The notes: a model not told the origin generated them from the sequence alone. DNA of 64,000 nucleotides from Bacillus sp. OxB-1 (GCF_000829195.1 NZ_AP013294.1:3235001-3299000); one strand, 5' to 3'; shown: positions 26,286 to 36,393, numbered from the stretch's first letter. Numbers and translations are program-made.

Positions 26286-28907
26286 TCACTTTGTCTCGTA
26301 CCAGGATAAACCGAACGCCCAATCCACCTTCAGAGGTACATCTAGTTCTATTGCCGATTCCATCACTTCTGGTACGATCACTTTCAATTTCTCGATTTCT
26401 TCTTCGGGTGCTTCGAAAATGAGCTCATCATGCACTTGCAGGAGCATGCGGGTTTTCAAGCCTTCCGCCTCCAAACGAGCATCCATATCGATCATCGCTT
26501 TTTTGATAATATCCGCCGCACTTCCTTGAATCGGTGTGTTCATCGCAGTCCGTTCAGCGAAGCTCCTTAAATTGAAATTGGAGCTTGTGATTTCCGGCAA
26601 ATAGCGGCGGCGATTCATCAATGTCGTGACATAGCCTTGTTGCTTCGCTTCTTTCACACTAGTATCCATGTATCGTTTCACTCCAGGGAAACTCGCCAAA
26701 TACGTATCGATGAAATCACCCGCCTCTTTTCTCGTGATATTCAAGCTTTGCGACAGTCCATAATCGCTTATGCCATACACAATCCCAAAATTGACCGCTT
26801 TCGCTGCCCGGCGCATATCGGAATCCACTTCATCCTCCGCAACTCCGAATACGTCCATCGCCGTTTTCGTATGGATATCGGCATCCGACCGGAAAGCTTC
26901 GATCAGCTTTTCATCCTGTGACATATGGGCGAGCACCCGAAGCTCGATCTGGGAATAATCTGCGGCGAACATATACCAGCCCGGTTCGGAAGGCACGAAA
27001 GCGGCCCGGATTTTCCTTCCCTCTTCCAACCGGATCGGGATGTTCTGCAAATTCGGATTGATGGAGCTGAGACGGCCTGTTTGCGTGAGTGCCTGTTGAA
27101 AACGTGTATGAATTTTCCCGTCTTCATGTATTTCTTTCGTCAGGCCTTCAATATAAGTTGAGTTTAATTTACCCAATTGGCGATAATCGAGGATATGTCC
27201 GATGATTTCATGCCGGCTTTCCAGCTTCTCCAAGACATCCGCCGCTGTGGAATAACCGGTTTTCGTCTTCTTGATAGGCGGCAGCCCCATTTTTTCAAAT
27301 AAAATGACACCCAATTGTTTTGGTGAATTAATATTGAAGGTTTCCCCCGCCATTTCATAGATCAGTTTTTCCAAATCAGCCAGTTTCGCGGAAAGTTCAT
27401 TACCGATTGATACTAGGATTTCCCGATCCACCTTGACACCCGTCGATTCCATTTTTCCGAGAATCTGGGCAAGCGGGAGTTCCAATTCATGGTACAAATC
27501 GAACTGATCATTGTCCTTCAACTTTTGTTCGACGATCTGATGGAGATTCCAGACCGCCTTCGCTTTCCTTCCCGCATGTTCGGCGATCGATTGCTCCGCA
27601 GGCTTTGTTTTCTTCGCCCCTTTTCCGTAAACCGCTTCGTCCGGTTGGATGTCCGTGTAATGGAACTCGCGGGCAATGGAAGCAACGTCCGTATACGATG
27701 TCGATGGGTTAACGATGTACGTAGCGAGAAGGAGGTCAAAATCGATCCCTGCTATTTCCACCCCATGATTTGCAAACGCCGCGAAAGTGGCTTTGGAATC
27801 TGCGGTATGTTTTTTCTTCTCCGGATCTTCAAGCCATGCCTTCAAAATGGCCGATTCCTTAGCCTTGTCGTACGGGATATACATGATCTTTTCTCCATCG
27901 GTCAAAGCTAAACCGAGGAGTTTCGCGTTCAAATAGTTGTCTTCCATCATTTCCAGATGGATCGCCATTTCATCAGTTAAATCATCCGCATTGATTTCAT
28001 TGACAATCGATACGTCAATAGCTGTCGCCGGCTGATCGGCTTCCGGCTGGTCCATTTTTTCAAGGAGCGTTTTAAATTGGAGTTCTTGATAAAGGGCAGT
28101 CACTTTCTCCATGTCGGGACCTGCATACGTCAAATCTTGCACACCGACCGTAATGGGCGCTGCTGTCTCGATCGTAGCGAGCTCTTTGCTCATGAACGCC
28201 TGCTCTTCATTTTCCGTTAGGTTCTCTTTCAATTTCTTAGCGGTAATCTGATCGAGCGATTCATAGACTTTTTCGACGGAGCCATATTCCTTCAATAGCT
28301 TCAGCGCCGTTTTCTCGCCCACTCCGGGCACGCCGGGGATGTTGTCGGAAGCATCCCCCATCAGCCCTTTCATGTCGATGATTTGATGCGGCTCGATGCC
28401 GTATTTCTCCATGACATGTTCGGGTGTGTATTTCTCAATATCGGTCATCCCTTTGCGGGTGATGAATACTGTCGTCTTTTCATTCGCCAGCTGGGTCAAG
28501 TCCTTATCACCCGAAATGACGATCACTTCCGTATCGGGATCATCCGTTTTGCTCAAAGTCCCGATAATATCATCCGCTTCGTAATTATCCAATTCATACT
28601 GAGGAATATTATATGCCTCCAGCAGTTTCCGCAAATATGGGAATTGCTCGGAAAGCTCCGGCGGCGTTTTTTGGCGCCCCCCTTTATAATCGCTGAAAGT
28701 CGAATGCCGGAATGTCGTTTTGCCGGCATCCCAGGCGACGAGCATATGGGTCGGTTTCTCGTCAGCAAGGATGTTCTGCAGCATCATCGTGAATCCGTAC
28801 ACCGCATTTGTGTGGATCCCCGTATCATTGGTCAATAAAGGCAACGCGAAAAATGCCCGGTACGCCAGACTGTTCCCGTCCAGCAACACGATTTTCTTGT
28901 TCGTCAT
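26286..28907 (-). CDS. polA: DNA polymerase I
   Basis: 873 residues from ATG 28907; the open frame runs 40 codons further but GGAG lies at the proper distance only from this ATG. A 5'-3' exonuclease domain (about 1-290) opens with VLLDGNSLAYRAFFALP. The middle 3'-5' exonuclease-like domain lacks the usual acidic DxE pattern, as in Bacillus polymerases, so proofreading is probably absent. The polymerase domain has motif A DYSQIELRVLAH and motif C VHDELIFE. It acts in gap filling and Okazaki fragment processing. Operon: polA-mutM-coaE. Confidence 0.97.
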   Translation of the reverse strand: MTNKKIVLLDGNSLAYRAFFALPLLTNDTGIHTNAVYGFTMMLQNILADEKPTHMLVAWDAGKTTFRHSTFSDYKGGRQKTPPELSEQFPYLRKLLEAYNIPQYELDNYEADDIIGTLSKTDDPDTEVIVISGDKDLTQLANEKTTVFITRKGMTDIEKYTPEHVMEKYGIEPHQIIDMKGLMGDASDNIPGVPGVGEKTALKLLKEYGSVEKVYESLDQITAKKLKENLTENEEQAFMSKELATIETAAPITVGVQDLTYAGPDMEKVTALYQELQFKTLLEKMDQPEADQPATAIDVSIVNEINADDLTDEMAIHLEMMEDNYLNAKLLGLALTDGEKIMYIPYDKAKESAILKAWLEDPEKKKHTADSKATFAAFANHGVEIAGIDFDLLLATYIVNPSTSYTDVASIAREFHYTDIQPDEAVYGKGAKKTKPAEQSIAEHAGRKAKAVWNLHQIVEQKLKDNDQFDLYHELELPLAQILGKMESTGVKVDREILVSIGNELSAKLADLEKLIYEMAGETFNINSPKQLGVILFEKMGLPPIKKTKTGYSTAADVLEKLESRHEIIGHILDYRQLGKLNSTYIEGLTKEIHEDGKIHTRFQQALTQTGRLSSINPNLQNIPIRLEEGRKIRAAFVPSEPGWYMFAADYSQIELRVLAHMSQDEKLIEAFRSDADIHTKTAMDVFGVAEDEVDSDMRRAAKAVNFGIVYGISDYGLSQSLNITRKEAGDFIDTYLASFPGVKRYMDTSVKEAKQQGYVTTLMNRRRYLPEITSSNFNLRSFAERTAMNTPIQGSAADIIKKAMIDMDARLEAEGLKTRMLLQVHDELIFEAPEEEIEKLKVIVPEVMESAIELDVPLKVDWAFGLSWYETK

Positions 28908-28995
28908 ATATGGCTCACTCCTATCCATCGAAAAAACGTCATCTTCATCCATCTTACCATGTTCGGCAGATGAAATGAAAATGACGCAGCTACGC

Positions 28996-30012
28996 TTACT
29001 GCATATATCCGGACAACACTTTGGCATATGGTGAATCCGCCGGGATAATTATCATTGTATCGTCACCGATCGTTTTGGAGTACGATTGCAGTGTGCGATA
29101 CAAGTTATAGAATTCGGCGTCTTTCGAAAACGCCTCATTATAGATTTTCGCGGCTTCCGCTTCCCCTTCCGCATGGATCAGTGCTGCTTCCTTCTTCGCT
29201 TTTGCCAGCATTTCCTGAACCTCCCGGTCGGTTTCCGCTTCAATTCTCCGCTTATCCGCATCCCCTTCCGACAGATACTTTTGAGCTGTGGATTGACGTT
29301 CGGAAATCATCCGTGTATAAATCGATTGTTCGTTCTCTTCCGGAAGGTCAATCCGTTTCATACGAACGTCCACGACTTCGATCCCGAAGTTCCCTTCATT
29401 CAAATAGTCATTGACCCTCTCAGTCACCCGGTCATTCAAACTGCCGCGCGATGAGTTTTCATCATTGACAACATCAACATAATCGAGTTGCCCGAGCTCC
29501 GCCCGAACGACCGAGTAGATGAACTCCTCCATTCGCATTTCAGCATTGACGATATTCCGTGCGTTCGAAATCATTTTGCCAGGGTCTGTAATTCGCCAAA
29601 CGGCATAGTTATCAATGATGACCCTTTTTTTATCCCTCGTAGTGATTTCCTCTTCCGAAACGTTATAGGTCATTTGACTTTTAGGAAGGGTCGTCACATT
29701 TTGGATAAAAGGAATTTTCATTTTAATCCCAGGTTCTTTGTCAATTCGCATAATCTCCCCGAATTGCCGAACGACCCGGTATTCATCCTGTTTGACAACG
29801 TACACATTGGCAATCAAGATAACAACAACCGCAAAAACGGCTGTCAACAACACGGCTAGCCTCGCATACTTCTTCATATTACGCGGCGATTTCGGGGAGA
29901 CAGGAACATCAGGTGAATCGGCTTTCTTCGGTTTCTTCTGCTGTTGCCGCTGGCGCTCCTTGAACTTCTCTTCTATGCTTTTGAAAGGATTGCTATTGTT
30001 GTCATTGGCCAT
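28996..30012 (-). CDS. hflC: HflC-like SPFH-domain membrane protein
   Basis: 338 residues. HflC and HflK form a ring around FtsH and modulate membrane proteolysis. A long charged Gln/Lys-rich N-terminus (about 1-48), unusual for HflC, precedes one membrane segment at about 49-71 and a band-7/SPFH domain (about 73-240), then a coiled coil rich in Ala/Glu (EGEAEAAKIYNEAF). It overlaps the end of hflK by 11 bases. B. subtilis has no HflKC, only flotillins. The family name rests on SPFH order and pairing, and the FtsH link is inferred. Confidence 0.88.
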   Translation of the reverse strand: MANDNNSNPFKSIEEKFKERQRQQQKKPKKADSPDVPVSPKSPRNMKKYARLAVLLTAVFAVVVILIANVYVVKQDEYRVVRQFGEIMRIDKEPGIKMKIPFIQNVTTLPKSQMTYNVSEEEITTRDKKRVIIDNYAVWRITDPGKMISNARNIVNAEMRMEEFIYSVVRAELGQLDYVDVVNDENSSRGSLNDRVTERVNDYLNEGNFGIEVVDVRMKRIDLPEENEQSIYTRMISERQSTAQKYLSEGDADKRRIEAETDREVQEMLAKAKKEAALIHAEGEAEAAKIYNEAFSKDAEFYNLYRTLQSYSKTIGDDTMIIIPADSPYAKVLSGYMQ

Positions 30013-30979
30013 TCGTGCTGCCTCCTTCCTGGTTCGTCTCCGCCGGCGGTACGGTTTGGTTTTCCAGTTGCTGCAACGGTAGATACTTCACTGTTTCCCC
30101 GTTGTCATTCATAATATAAATTTTTGCTTTCGGCAGAACCTGTTCCAATGTCTCGATGACGAGACGCTGGCGAGTGATTTCCTTATTTTTGGCATACTCC
30201 GTATACAGATTATTGAAAAGGGCCACATCCCCGCGTGCCTGTTCGATCCGCGCCGTCTTTTGACCGATCGCCCGGGATTTAATAGCATCGCGCTCCCCAA
30301 TCGCCTCATTTGTTTTTTGATTGTTATATTTCTCTGCTTCATTGGTCTTTGTTTCTTTCGTTTCCCGCGCATCGGTAACCGCCGTGAAAGCTGCCCGGAC
30401 TTCCGCATTTGGCAGTTCTACATCTTGCAATTTTACGCCTTGTACTGCGATGCCTATATCATATTTCTCCATTAGAGAAACAAGCAACTCTCGCGTGTTT
30501 GCTTCAATCTCCGCTTTTCCGTCCGTCAACGCAGAATCGATCGTAGAGCTTCCGATGACGGAACGGATGGAAGCGGAAGTCGCATCTTCCAGAATCTCTT
30601 GGGGATCTTGCGAGTTGAATAAATACTTCTGCGGTTCGGTGATCTTCCATTGGACAACCAGGTCGGCCAATACGATATATTCATCACCTGTAATCATTTT
30701 CGTTTCTTTATCAAAAGAGACAAGTTCCCCGCTCGGATCTTGTTTGTATCCGAATTGCAGACTGTACGTCTCTTTGGAAAGGACTTCCGCCCGTTGAATC
30801 GGCCAAGGCAATTTGAAGTGAAGACCGGAGTCCGTAATGGTCGTATCCGCTTTACCGAATGTAATGAGGACGGCTTGTTCGGATTCATCCACCGTATACC
30901 AAGTGGTGAACGCGATGAGGAGCAGGAAGAGCCCGACCACCGCCATACCGACCGTCAACAGGATTCGACGTGTACTCAT
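30002..30979 (-). CDS. hflK: HflK-like SPFH-domain membrane protein
   Basis: 325 residues from ATG 30979 with AAAGGGGG upstream. A membrane segment at about 6-27 is followed by the SPFH domain (VDESEQAVLITFGK... onward) and a coiled coil (about 215-275). The C-terminus is a Gln/Asn/Pro-rich tail. The Gly-rich N-terminal extension of proteobacterial HflK is missing. It is the first gene of an hflK-hflC pair transcribed separately from phoPR because a terminator lies in front (31051-31079). Confidence 0.88.
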   Translation of the reverse strand: MSTRRILLTVGMAVVGLFLLLIAFTTWYTVDESEQAVLITFGKADTTITDSGLHFKLPWPIQRAEVLSKETYSLQFGYKQDPSGELVSFDKETKMITGDEYIVLADLVVQWKITEPQKYLFNSQDPQEILEDATSASIRSVIGSSTIDSALTDGKAEIEANTRELLVSLMEKYDIGIAVQGVKLQDVELPNAEVRAAFTAVTDARETKETKTNEAEKYNNQKTNEAIGERDAIKSRAIGQKTARIEQARGDVALFNNLYTEYAKNKEITRQRLVIETLEQVLPKAKIYIMNDNGETVKYLPLQQLENQTVPPAETNQEGGSTNGQ

Positions 30980-31050
30980 AGGTAATCCCCCTTTTTTATG
31001 TATTACTACCTTATACGGAACTTTCCTATTGAAAGTTTCGTATAAGCAAT

Positions 31051-31079
31051 AAAAAACGGCAGCCTTTTTCAAGACCGCC
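31051..31079 (-). terminator. Terminator of phoPR
   Basis: A 9-bp stem GGCGGTCTT / AAGGCTGCC with GU pairs is followed leftward by TTTTTT, directly after the phoR stop. Confidence 0.75.
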
Positions 31080-31080
31080 T

Positions 31081-32502
31081 TCACATATGGTGTTTCGGCA
31101 TCCGGACCTGGAAAGTCGTCCCCTTGCCGACCTCACTTGTCACATCCACTGTCCCTTCATGGACTTCAACAAGATGCTTCACGATGGCTAGGCCGAGGCC
31201 GGTTCCTCCCGAATCTCGGCTTCTCGCCCGATCGACCCGGTAAAACCTTTCAAATAATCGGGGCAGCTCAGTCGAAGGGATGCCGATCCCCTCGTCTTTC
31301 ACTTCAATCAACACCTCGTCCTGCAGGTCGGTTCCCTGGACACGGATCGTAGTCGACTCCTTGGAATAGTTAATGGCGTTGGTCAACAAATTGACCATCA
31401 CTTGGACAAGGCGATCCGCATCCGCTTCCATGATCAAATCGGAAGGAACTTCAATGTGCAGGGACATTTCCTTTCTGGCCAAGTTCGGACTCACTGCTTT
31501 ATACGCATCATCGATGATGTCTTTCAATCGGACTGACCGCATGTTCAGTGAAAAACCTTCCCTCTCCACGCCGGACAATTCCAGCAAGTCGTGAATGAGC
31601 AAATTAAGGCGATCGCTTTCTTTCTGGATGATCGTCAAAAACTCTTTCATGACAACCGGGTCCATCATGGCGCCGTCCAATAAAGTTTCCGTAAACCCTT
31701 TGATGGATGTGACTGGTGTCCGGAGCTCATGTGAAACGTTCGCAACGAAGTCTTTCCTCACTTCTTCCAATCTGACGAGTTCCGTTATATTATGCATGAC
31801 GACGATGATGCCGAGCCAATTCCCATGAACCCCGATGACCGGCGCCCCGTAGACACTCATGTGGGAAATCTTCCCTTCCACTTCGATGCGTACTTGCTTT
31901 TCTTGCACTTGCTCCGTCATGAAAACGTCTTCTATTAAACTTTCGATGTCATAAGGCAACCTGAGGGACTTGAATGTTTTGCCTACCAGTTCATCTTTCC
32001 GGAATCCGAAAGTTTGCTCAAAAGCCCGGTTTGAAAGATTGACAGCCCCTTCCCGGCCAAACATGAGCAAGCCACTGCCCATACTTTCAATCAATGTGTT
32101 AAGACGTTCTTTTTCCATCGTTCGCGACATGGACATTTCTTGAAGATTCCGTGCGATTTGATGAATGGCTACTACCAGTTCGTCGTGGGGCGTACCTCCC
32201 ATCGTGACATCTTCGATACTCGTCCGGGCCAAATAATCGCCCCGGGCAATTTGCTTTGCCGTCTTCGTTATTTGATCGACCGGGCCCGCGTACTGCCGCA
32301 TCATTTTAGCTGCCATCAATAAGGAAAGAATAAAGGCCGCAAATAACACAACGACAAGAAAAGTCCAATACTTCCATTGCAAATCGGCATGCTCTTCTCC
32401 AAATAATGCGAAAAACTGGCCCAGGACAATTCCGAGACCAGTTAGCAGGACAGATAGAAGGGTCGCATAGGCAAGGACAAGACGTGAATACAAATCTTTC
32501 AT
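31081..32502 (-). CDS. phoR: Sensor histidine kinase PhoR (short-loop form)
   Basis: 473 residues. It is the likely phosphate-limitation sensor partner of PhoP. Two membrane segments (about 9-29 and 47-66) enclose only about 17 outside residues. A HAMP domain (about 67-120), a PAS domain (about 132-240), HisKA with the phosphorylated His258 (VSHELRTP) and a HATPase domain (DEGIGI, GGTGLGL) follow. B. subtilis PhoR is about 100 residues longer because of an extracytoplasmic domain, absent here, so sensing must rest on the membrane or PAS part. It overlaps phoP by 4 bases (ATGA). Confidence 0.92.
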   Translation of the reverse strand: MKDLYSRLVLAYATLLSVLLTGLGIVLGQFFALFGEEHADLQWKYWTFLVVVLFAAFILSLLMAAKMMRQYAGPVDQITKTAKQIARGDYLARTSIEDVTMGGTPHDELVVAIHQIARNLQEMSMSRTMEKERLNTLIESMGSGLLMFGREGAVNLSNRAFEQTFGFRKDELVGKTFKSLRLPYDIESLIEDVFMTEQVQEKQVRIEVEGKISHMSVYGAPVIGVHGNWLGIIVVMHNITELVRLEEVRKDFVANVSHELRTPVTSIKGFTETLLDGAMMDPVVMKEFLTIIQKESDRLNLLIHDLLELSGVEREGFSLNMRSVRLKDIIDDAYKAVSPNLARKEMSLHIEVPSDLIMEADADRLVQVMVNLLTNAINYSKESTTIRVQGTDLQDEVLIEVKDEGIGIPSTELPRLFERFYRVDRARSRDSGGTGLGLAIVKHLVEVHEGTVDVTSEVGKGTTFQVRMPKHHM

Positions 32503-33212
32503 TTTCCTTTGGACTCCTCGAATTTATAGCCGATTCCTCTGACCGTCTTAATATAAACAGGTTTTTTCGTATCTTCTTCGATTTTCTCCCGTAAATGACT
32601 CACATGGACGTCCACAATCCGGGTATCTCCCACAAAATCATAATTCCAGACAGCGCTTAGTAATTGATCGCGGGATAGGACGTTATTTTTGTTCTGCATG
32701 AAATAGGCAAGCAGTTCGAATTCTTTTGGGGTGAATTCCAATTCCTTGCCGTCCAAATAAGCAACGTATTGCTGGGGATGGACGGTCAATGTACCGGAGC
32801 TCAATACTTGGTCTTCTTCCGAAGAATCAGCCTCCGATCGGCTCCGTCGCAAGACCGCCTTGATCCGCGCCAGCACTTCCCGCGGGCTGAAGGGTTTGGT
32901 CATATAGTCATCTGCCCCGATTTCGAGACCAAGCACCTTGTCCAATTCATCCCCTTTGGCAGTCAACATGATAATAGGTGTTTCAATTCCTTTTTTTCTA
33001 AGTGTCTTGCATACTTCCATGCCGTCTATTTTCGGAAGCATGACATCCAAGAGGATCAAATCGGGCTTCTCTTCTTCGGCCATGTAGATTGCCTCTTCTC
33101 CATCCGCTGCCGAAACGGTGTCATAATTGGACTGCTTCAGATTGTAATCCAATAAAGTGCGGATTGGTTGTTCGTCATCCACAATCAATATCTTCTTGTT
33201 TGCAGCTTCCAT
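32499..33212 (-). CDS. phoP: Response regulator PhoP (OmpR family)
   Basis: 237 residues. The receiver domain has acidic residues Asp12 and Asp13, the phosphorylation site Asp56 (LLDVMLP) and the conserved lysine in MTKPFSPRE (about 107). A winged-helix DNA-binding domain spans about 133-232 (LLAYFMQNKNNVLSRDQLL, then VHVSHLREKIE). Placement with phoR, next to mdh-side genes and polA, is the B. subtilis arrangement. Confidence 0.95.
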   Translation of the reverse strand: MEAANKKILIVDDEQPIRTLLDYNLKQSNYDTVSAADGEEAIYMAEEEKPDLILLDVMLPKIDGMEVCKTLRKKGIETPIIMLTAKGDELDKVLGLEIGADDYMTKPFSPREVLARIKAVLRRSRSEADSSEEDQVLSSGTLTVHPQQYVAYLDGKELEFTPKEFELLAYFMQNKNNVLSRDQLLSAVWNYDFVGDTRIVDVHVSHLREKIEEDTKKPVYIKTVRGIGYKFEESKGK

Positions 33213-33231
33213 GCTTATAACCGCTCTCCTG

Positions 33232-33708
33232 TCATATATTCTCTATCGGTTGCGATAGTAATCTCTCTTCCATCGTAGGTGGAATGACGCCGACCGTCCC
33301 TGAAATGACCGTATCCCCGTCTTCATTTTCAGCCTGAATGGAGATGGTGATTGTATTCTCATCCAAATCGACTTGGTTGACTTCCAGCAAAAAATCGATT
33401 GTTGCGTAATGATGGACCGGTTTCGGGAAGAGCAGATGTTGCTCGACTATATGGGAACCCGGCCCGGGCAAGTATTTTGAAACAGCGGAAGTGACGATGC
33501 CGGTCAACATGACCGTCGGCACGATCGGTTTTTCATAAATGGTTTGTGAAGCGAAATCATGTTGAATATAGAGCGGATTGCCATCATTCGTCAATCCAAG
33601 ATAGAGCAGCAGATCCTTATCTTCGATTTTTTCAGTCAGTTTCAACTTTTCCCCGACTGAAATATCCTCAATTTTTCTACCAATCCGGCGCGTCTTCCCT
33701 AATATCAA
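33232..33708 (-). CDS. MaoC-like hot-dog dehydratase
   Basis: 158 residues with a single hot-dog fold of the MaoC / (R)-enoyl-CoA hydratase type; the segment SVGEKLKLTEKIEDKDLLLYLGLTND contains the usual Asp (IEDKDL) and the later NPLYIQHDFA matches the catalytic D-H region, slightly altered from the NPLHxDPxxA norm. Substrate is unknown; acyl-CoA or acyl-ACP intermediates are expected. It sits 19 bp upstream of phoP on the same strand, so it may be co-transcribed with it. Confidence 0.78.
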   Translation of the reverse strand: MILGKTRRIGRKIEDISVGEKLKLTEKIEDKDLLLYLGLTNDGNPLYIQHDFASQTIYEKPIVPTVMLTGIVTSAVSKYLPGPGSHIVEQHLLFPKPVHHYATIDFLLEVNQVDLDENTITISIQAENEDGDTVISGTVGVIPPTMEERLLSQPIENI

Positions 33709-33823
33709 CTCTTTTCCCCCTTTAACTGTACTTTACTAAGTGTATCAATTATCAGTCTGAAAATCGAGCCATGCCGGCTTGTCGGTTTTGAATATGGCCA
33801 GGAAGGCCTTTTTTTAAAATAAA

Positions 33824-33856
33824 AATCGAGTAGCGGATAGCTACTCGATTGGGTTA
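33824..33856 (-). terminator. Terminator of mdh
   Basis: A perfect 11-bp stem AATCGAGTAGC / GCTACTCGATT with a 5-base loop is followed leftward by TTTATTTT. Confidence 0.85.
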
Positions 33857-33858
33857 GG

Positions 33859-34797
33859 TTATTCCAGAACTTTCATGACGGCTCTTACAGAGTCTGCTGA
33901 CTTTGCAAGTGCTGCTTTTTCATCTTCCGTCAATTCCAGCTCGATGACTTTTTCGATACCGCCGGCGCCGAGGACGGTCGGGACCCCTAGGTAGATGCCA
34001 TCCATTCCGTATTCACCTTCCAGATAAGCAATGGAAGGAATGACCCGTTTTTGGTCTTTCAAGATCGCTTCCGCCATTTCCACTAAGGAAGCGGCAGGAG
34101 CGTAATATGCAGACCCGTTGCCGAGAAGGTTGACGATTTCCGCTCCGCCTTTTCGTGTCCGGTCCACAATCGCTTCCAGACGATCTGCTGGGATCAATGT
34201 CTCCAACGGAATCCCGCCAGCATAGGAATAACGTACAAGCGGCACCATGTCGTCCCCATGGCCGCCTAGGACGAAGCCGGTCACGTCTTTAACAGAGAGA
34301 TTCAATTCCTGCGCTACAAACGTCCGGAAACGAGCCGTATCCAATACACCGGATTGTCCGATGACGCGCTCTTTCGGGAAGCCGGATTCTTTGAAAACGG
34401 TATAAGTCATCGCATCCACCGGGTTTGTCAACACAAGGATAGTGGTATTTGGAGAATATTGGACGACTTCCCCTGTTACAGCTTTCATGACTTTTTGATT
34501 GGTTTGAACAAGGTCATCGCGGCTCATACCCGGTTTACGTGCAATTCCCGCTGTGATGATCACGAGATCCGAATCCTTTGTATCCGCATAATCGGAAGTC
34601 CCGATGATATTCGCATCGAAACCTTGGACCGGGCTCGCTTCCAGCATATCGAGCGCCTTTCCTTTTGTCGGATTTTCCATTGCGGGGATATCGACGAGCA
34701 CTACATCGCAGAGTTCTTTTTGAGCTAAAAGGAATGCGGTTGTCGCACCGGTAAAGCCTGAACCGATCACTGAGACTTTCTTACGTTTCATTGTCAT
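33859..34797 (-). CDS. mdh: Malate dehydrogenase
   Basis: 312 residues from ATG 34797 with AAGGAG 9 bases upstream; the open frame continues into a hairpin region and is not coding there. NAD-binding motif [11 protein letters not shown] starts near residue 12. The catalytic histidine is in GGHGDDMVP (about 178-180) with the aspartate/arginine partners of the LDH-like MDH family. It converts malate to oxaloacetate in the TCA cycle. It is the third gene of citZ-icd-mdh, but a strong hairpin separates it from icd. Confidence 0.95.
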   Translation of the reverse strand: MTMKRKKVSVIGSGFTGATTAFLLAQKELCDVVLVDIPAMENPTKGKALDMLEASPVQGFDANIIGTSDYADTKDSDLVIITAGIARKPGMSRDDLVQTNQKVMKAVTGEVVQYSPNTTILVLTNPVDAMTYTVFKESGFPKERVIGQSGVLDTARFRTFVAQELNLSVKDVTGFVLGGHGDDMVPLVRYSYAGGIPLETLIPADRLEAIVDRTRKGGAEIVNLLGNGSAYYAPAASLVEMAEAILKDQKRVIPSIAYLEGEYGMDGIYLGVPTVLGAGGIEKVIELELTEDEKAALAKSADSVRAVMKVLE

Positions 34798-34899
34798 GAG
34801 ATAACTCTCCTTTTCAAGGGTGCCGACCAAGCAATTGATGGACAGCCATGGCCAGCCCTGGTGAATTATGCACCGGCAACGACGCCGGAGGTGGGAATG

Positions 34900-34972
34900 A
34901 AAAACAGCAGGGAGTTCCAGATAGCGGAGAGCGAAAATCCCGCTCCCTAGCCCGATCTGAAATCCCTGCTGA
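34900..34972 (-). terminator. Long hairpin (terminator or attenuator) between icd and mdh
   Basis: Outer arms CAGCAGGGA / TCCCTGCTG (34905-34913, 34963-34971) continue inward as TTTCAGAT / ATCTGGAA with one bulge, then AGGGAGCG / CGCTCTCC, making one stem of about 70 nt. Leftward it is followed by TTTTTC. The gap 34798-35061 also holds a CCGGC / GCCGG hairpin nearer to mdh. Confidence 0.7.
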
Positions 34973-35061
34973 AAACTAGGTACCTTTTCCAGCATCCATG
35001 GAACTAAAGAACGCTTTACTAACGGTATAACCTACTTTACTGAGTTTCAATCATGATGTAA

Positions 35062-36321
35062 TTAAAGGTTTTTGATCAATTCATCCGCAAACTCGGAAGT
35101 TTTCACTTCAGTTGCACCGTCCATGAGACGTGCGAAGTCATATGTGACAACTTTGGACGCGATTGTTTTTTCGATAGAAGCTGTGATCATGTTTGCCGCT
35201 TCGTTCCATCCAAGGTGTTCAAGCATCATAACACCGGAAAGGATGACAGAAGACGGGTTCACTTTATCAAGACCAGCATATTTCGGAGCTGTACCATGAG
35301 TCGCTTCGAAAATTGCGTGACCTGTCAAGTAGTTGATGTTCGCTCCTGGTGCGATTCCGATTCCGCCGACTTGTGCTGCAAGTGCATCGGAAACATAGTC
35401 ACCGTTCAAGTTCATCGTTGCAACGACGTCAAACTCTTTCGGACGAGTCAAGATTTGTTGTAGGAAGATATCTGCAATCGCATCTTTTACGATGATTTTG
35501 CCAGCAGCTTCGGCATCGGATTGTGCTTTATTCGCAGCCTCTGTGCCTTCTGCTTCTTTGATTTTATCGTATTGTCTCCAAGTGAACACTTTGTCGCCGA
35601 ACTCTTCCTCGGCAACTTCGTAACCCCAGTTGGCAAAAGCGCCTTCCGTGAATTTCATGATGTTCCCTTTGTGTACAAGAGTCAATGATTTGCGGCCTTC
35701 TTTGATGATGTAGTTAAGCGCACCGCGGACAAGGCGTTTTGTACCTTCTTCGGAAACCGGTTTGATACCGATCCCTGAAGTTTCTGGGAAACGGATTTTG
35801 TTGACGCCCATTTCGTTTTGCAAGAAGGAGATCAATTTTTTCACTTCGTCAGAGCCTTCTTGATATTCGATGCCTGCGTAGATATCTTCTGTATTTTCAC
35901 GGAAGATGACCATGTCGCAGTCTTCCGGACGTTTGACAGGAGAAGGAACCCCTTCGAAATAACGTACTGGACGCAAGCAAGTGTAGAGGTCAAGCTCTTG
36001 GCGCAGTGCAACGTTCAATGAACGGAAGCCGCCGCCGATTGGAGTTGTTAGAGGTCCTTTGATCGCGATCAAATACTCTTTGATCGTTTCAAGTGTTTCA
36101 TCTGGAAGCCAGTTGCCTGTTTCGTTGAATGCTTTTTCACCCGCAAGAACTTCTTTCCACTCTATTTTCTTTTCGCCATTGTACGCTTTTTCCACTGCGG
36201 CTTCTAGTACACGTGAAGCGGCATGCCAAATATCCGGACCTGTCCCATCACCGATGATGTAAGGGATCGTTGCGTGATCCGGAACGTTTAAAACACCGTC
36301 TGTTACTGTAATTTTTGCCAT
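35062..36321 (-). CDS. icd: Isocitrate dehydrogenase, NADP-dependent
   Basis: 419 residues, the length of bacterial homodimeric IDH. It oxidises isocitrate to 2-oxoglutarate. The substrate loop is [13 protein letters not shown] with Ser101, the residue phosphorylated by AceK in enterics. The active-site arginines in LRPVRYF and the NADP pocket ([15 protein letters not shown]) are intact. It lies 72 bp after citZ with no terminator between them. Confidence 0.97.
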   Translation of the reverse strand: MAKITVTDGVLNVPDHATIPYIIGDGTGPDIWHAASRVLEAAVEKAYNGEKKIEWKEVLAGEKAFNETGNWLPDETLETIKEYLIAIKGPLTTPIGGGFRSLNVALRQELDLYTCLRPVRYFEGVPSPVKRPEDCDMVIFRENTEDIYAGIEYQEGSDEVKKLISFLQNEMGVNKIRFPETSGIGIKPVSEEGTKRLVRGALNYIIKEGRKSLTLVHKGNIMKFTEGAFANWGYEVAEEEFGDKVFTWRQYDKIKEAEGTEAANKAQSDAEAAGKIIVKDAIADIFLQQILTRPKEFDVVATMNLNGDYVSDALAAQVGGIGIAPGANINYLTGHAIFEATHGTAPKYAGLDKVNPSSVILSGVMMLEHLGWNEAANMITASIEKTIASKVVTYDFARLMDGATEVKTSEFADELIKNL

Positions 36322-36393
36322 TGAGAAATTCCTCCTACTTTCAAAATCATAGGGCAGACATACAAGTATGCCGCCCCTCTGTATTAATTATAC

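Noticed and set aside
33797-33818. Hairpin GGCC-AGGAA-GGCC followed by T-run as a rightward terminator
   Set aside because: The stem is only about 4-6 bp and no rightward gene precedes it.
34798-34995. 66-codon N-terminal extension of malate dehydrogenase
   Set aside because: It passes through the long icd-mdh hairpin and has no ribosome binding site; the family starts near [10 protein letters not shown].
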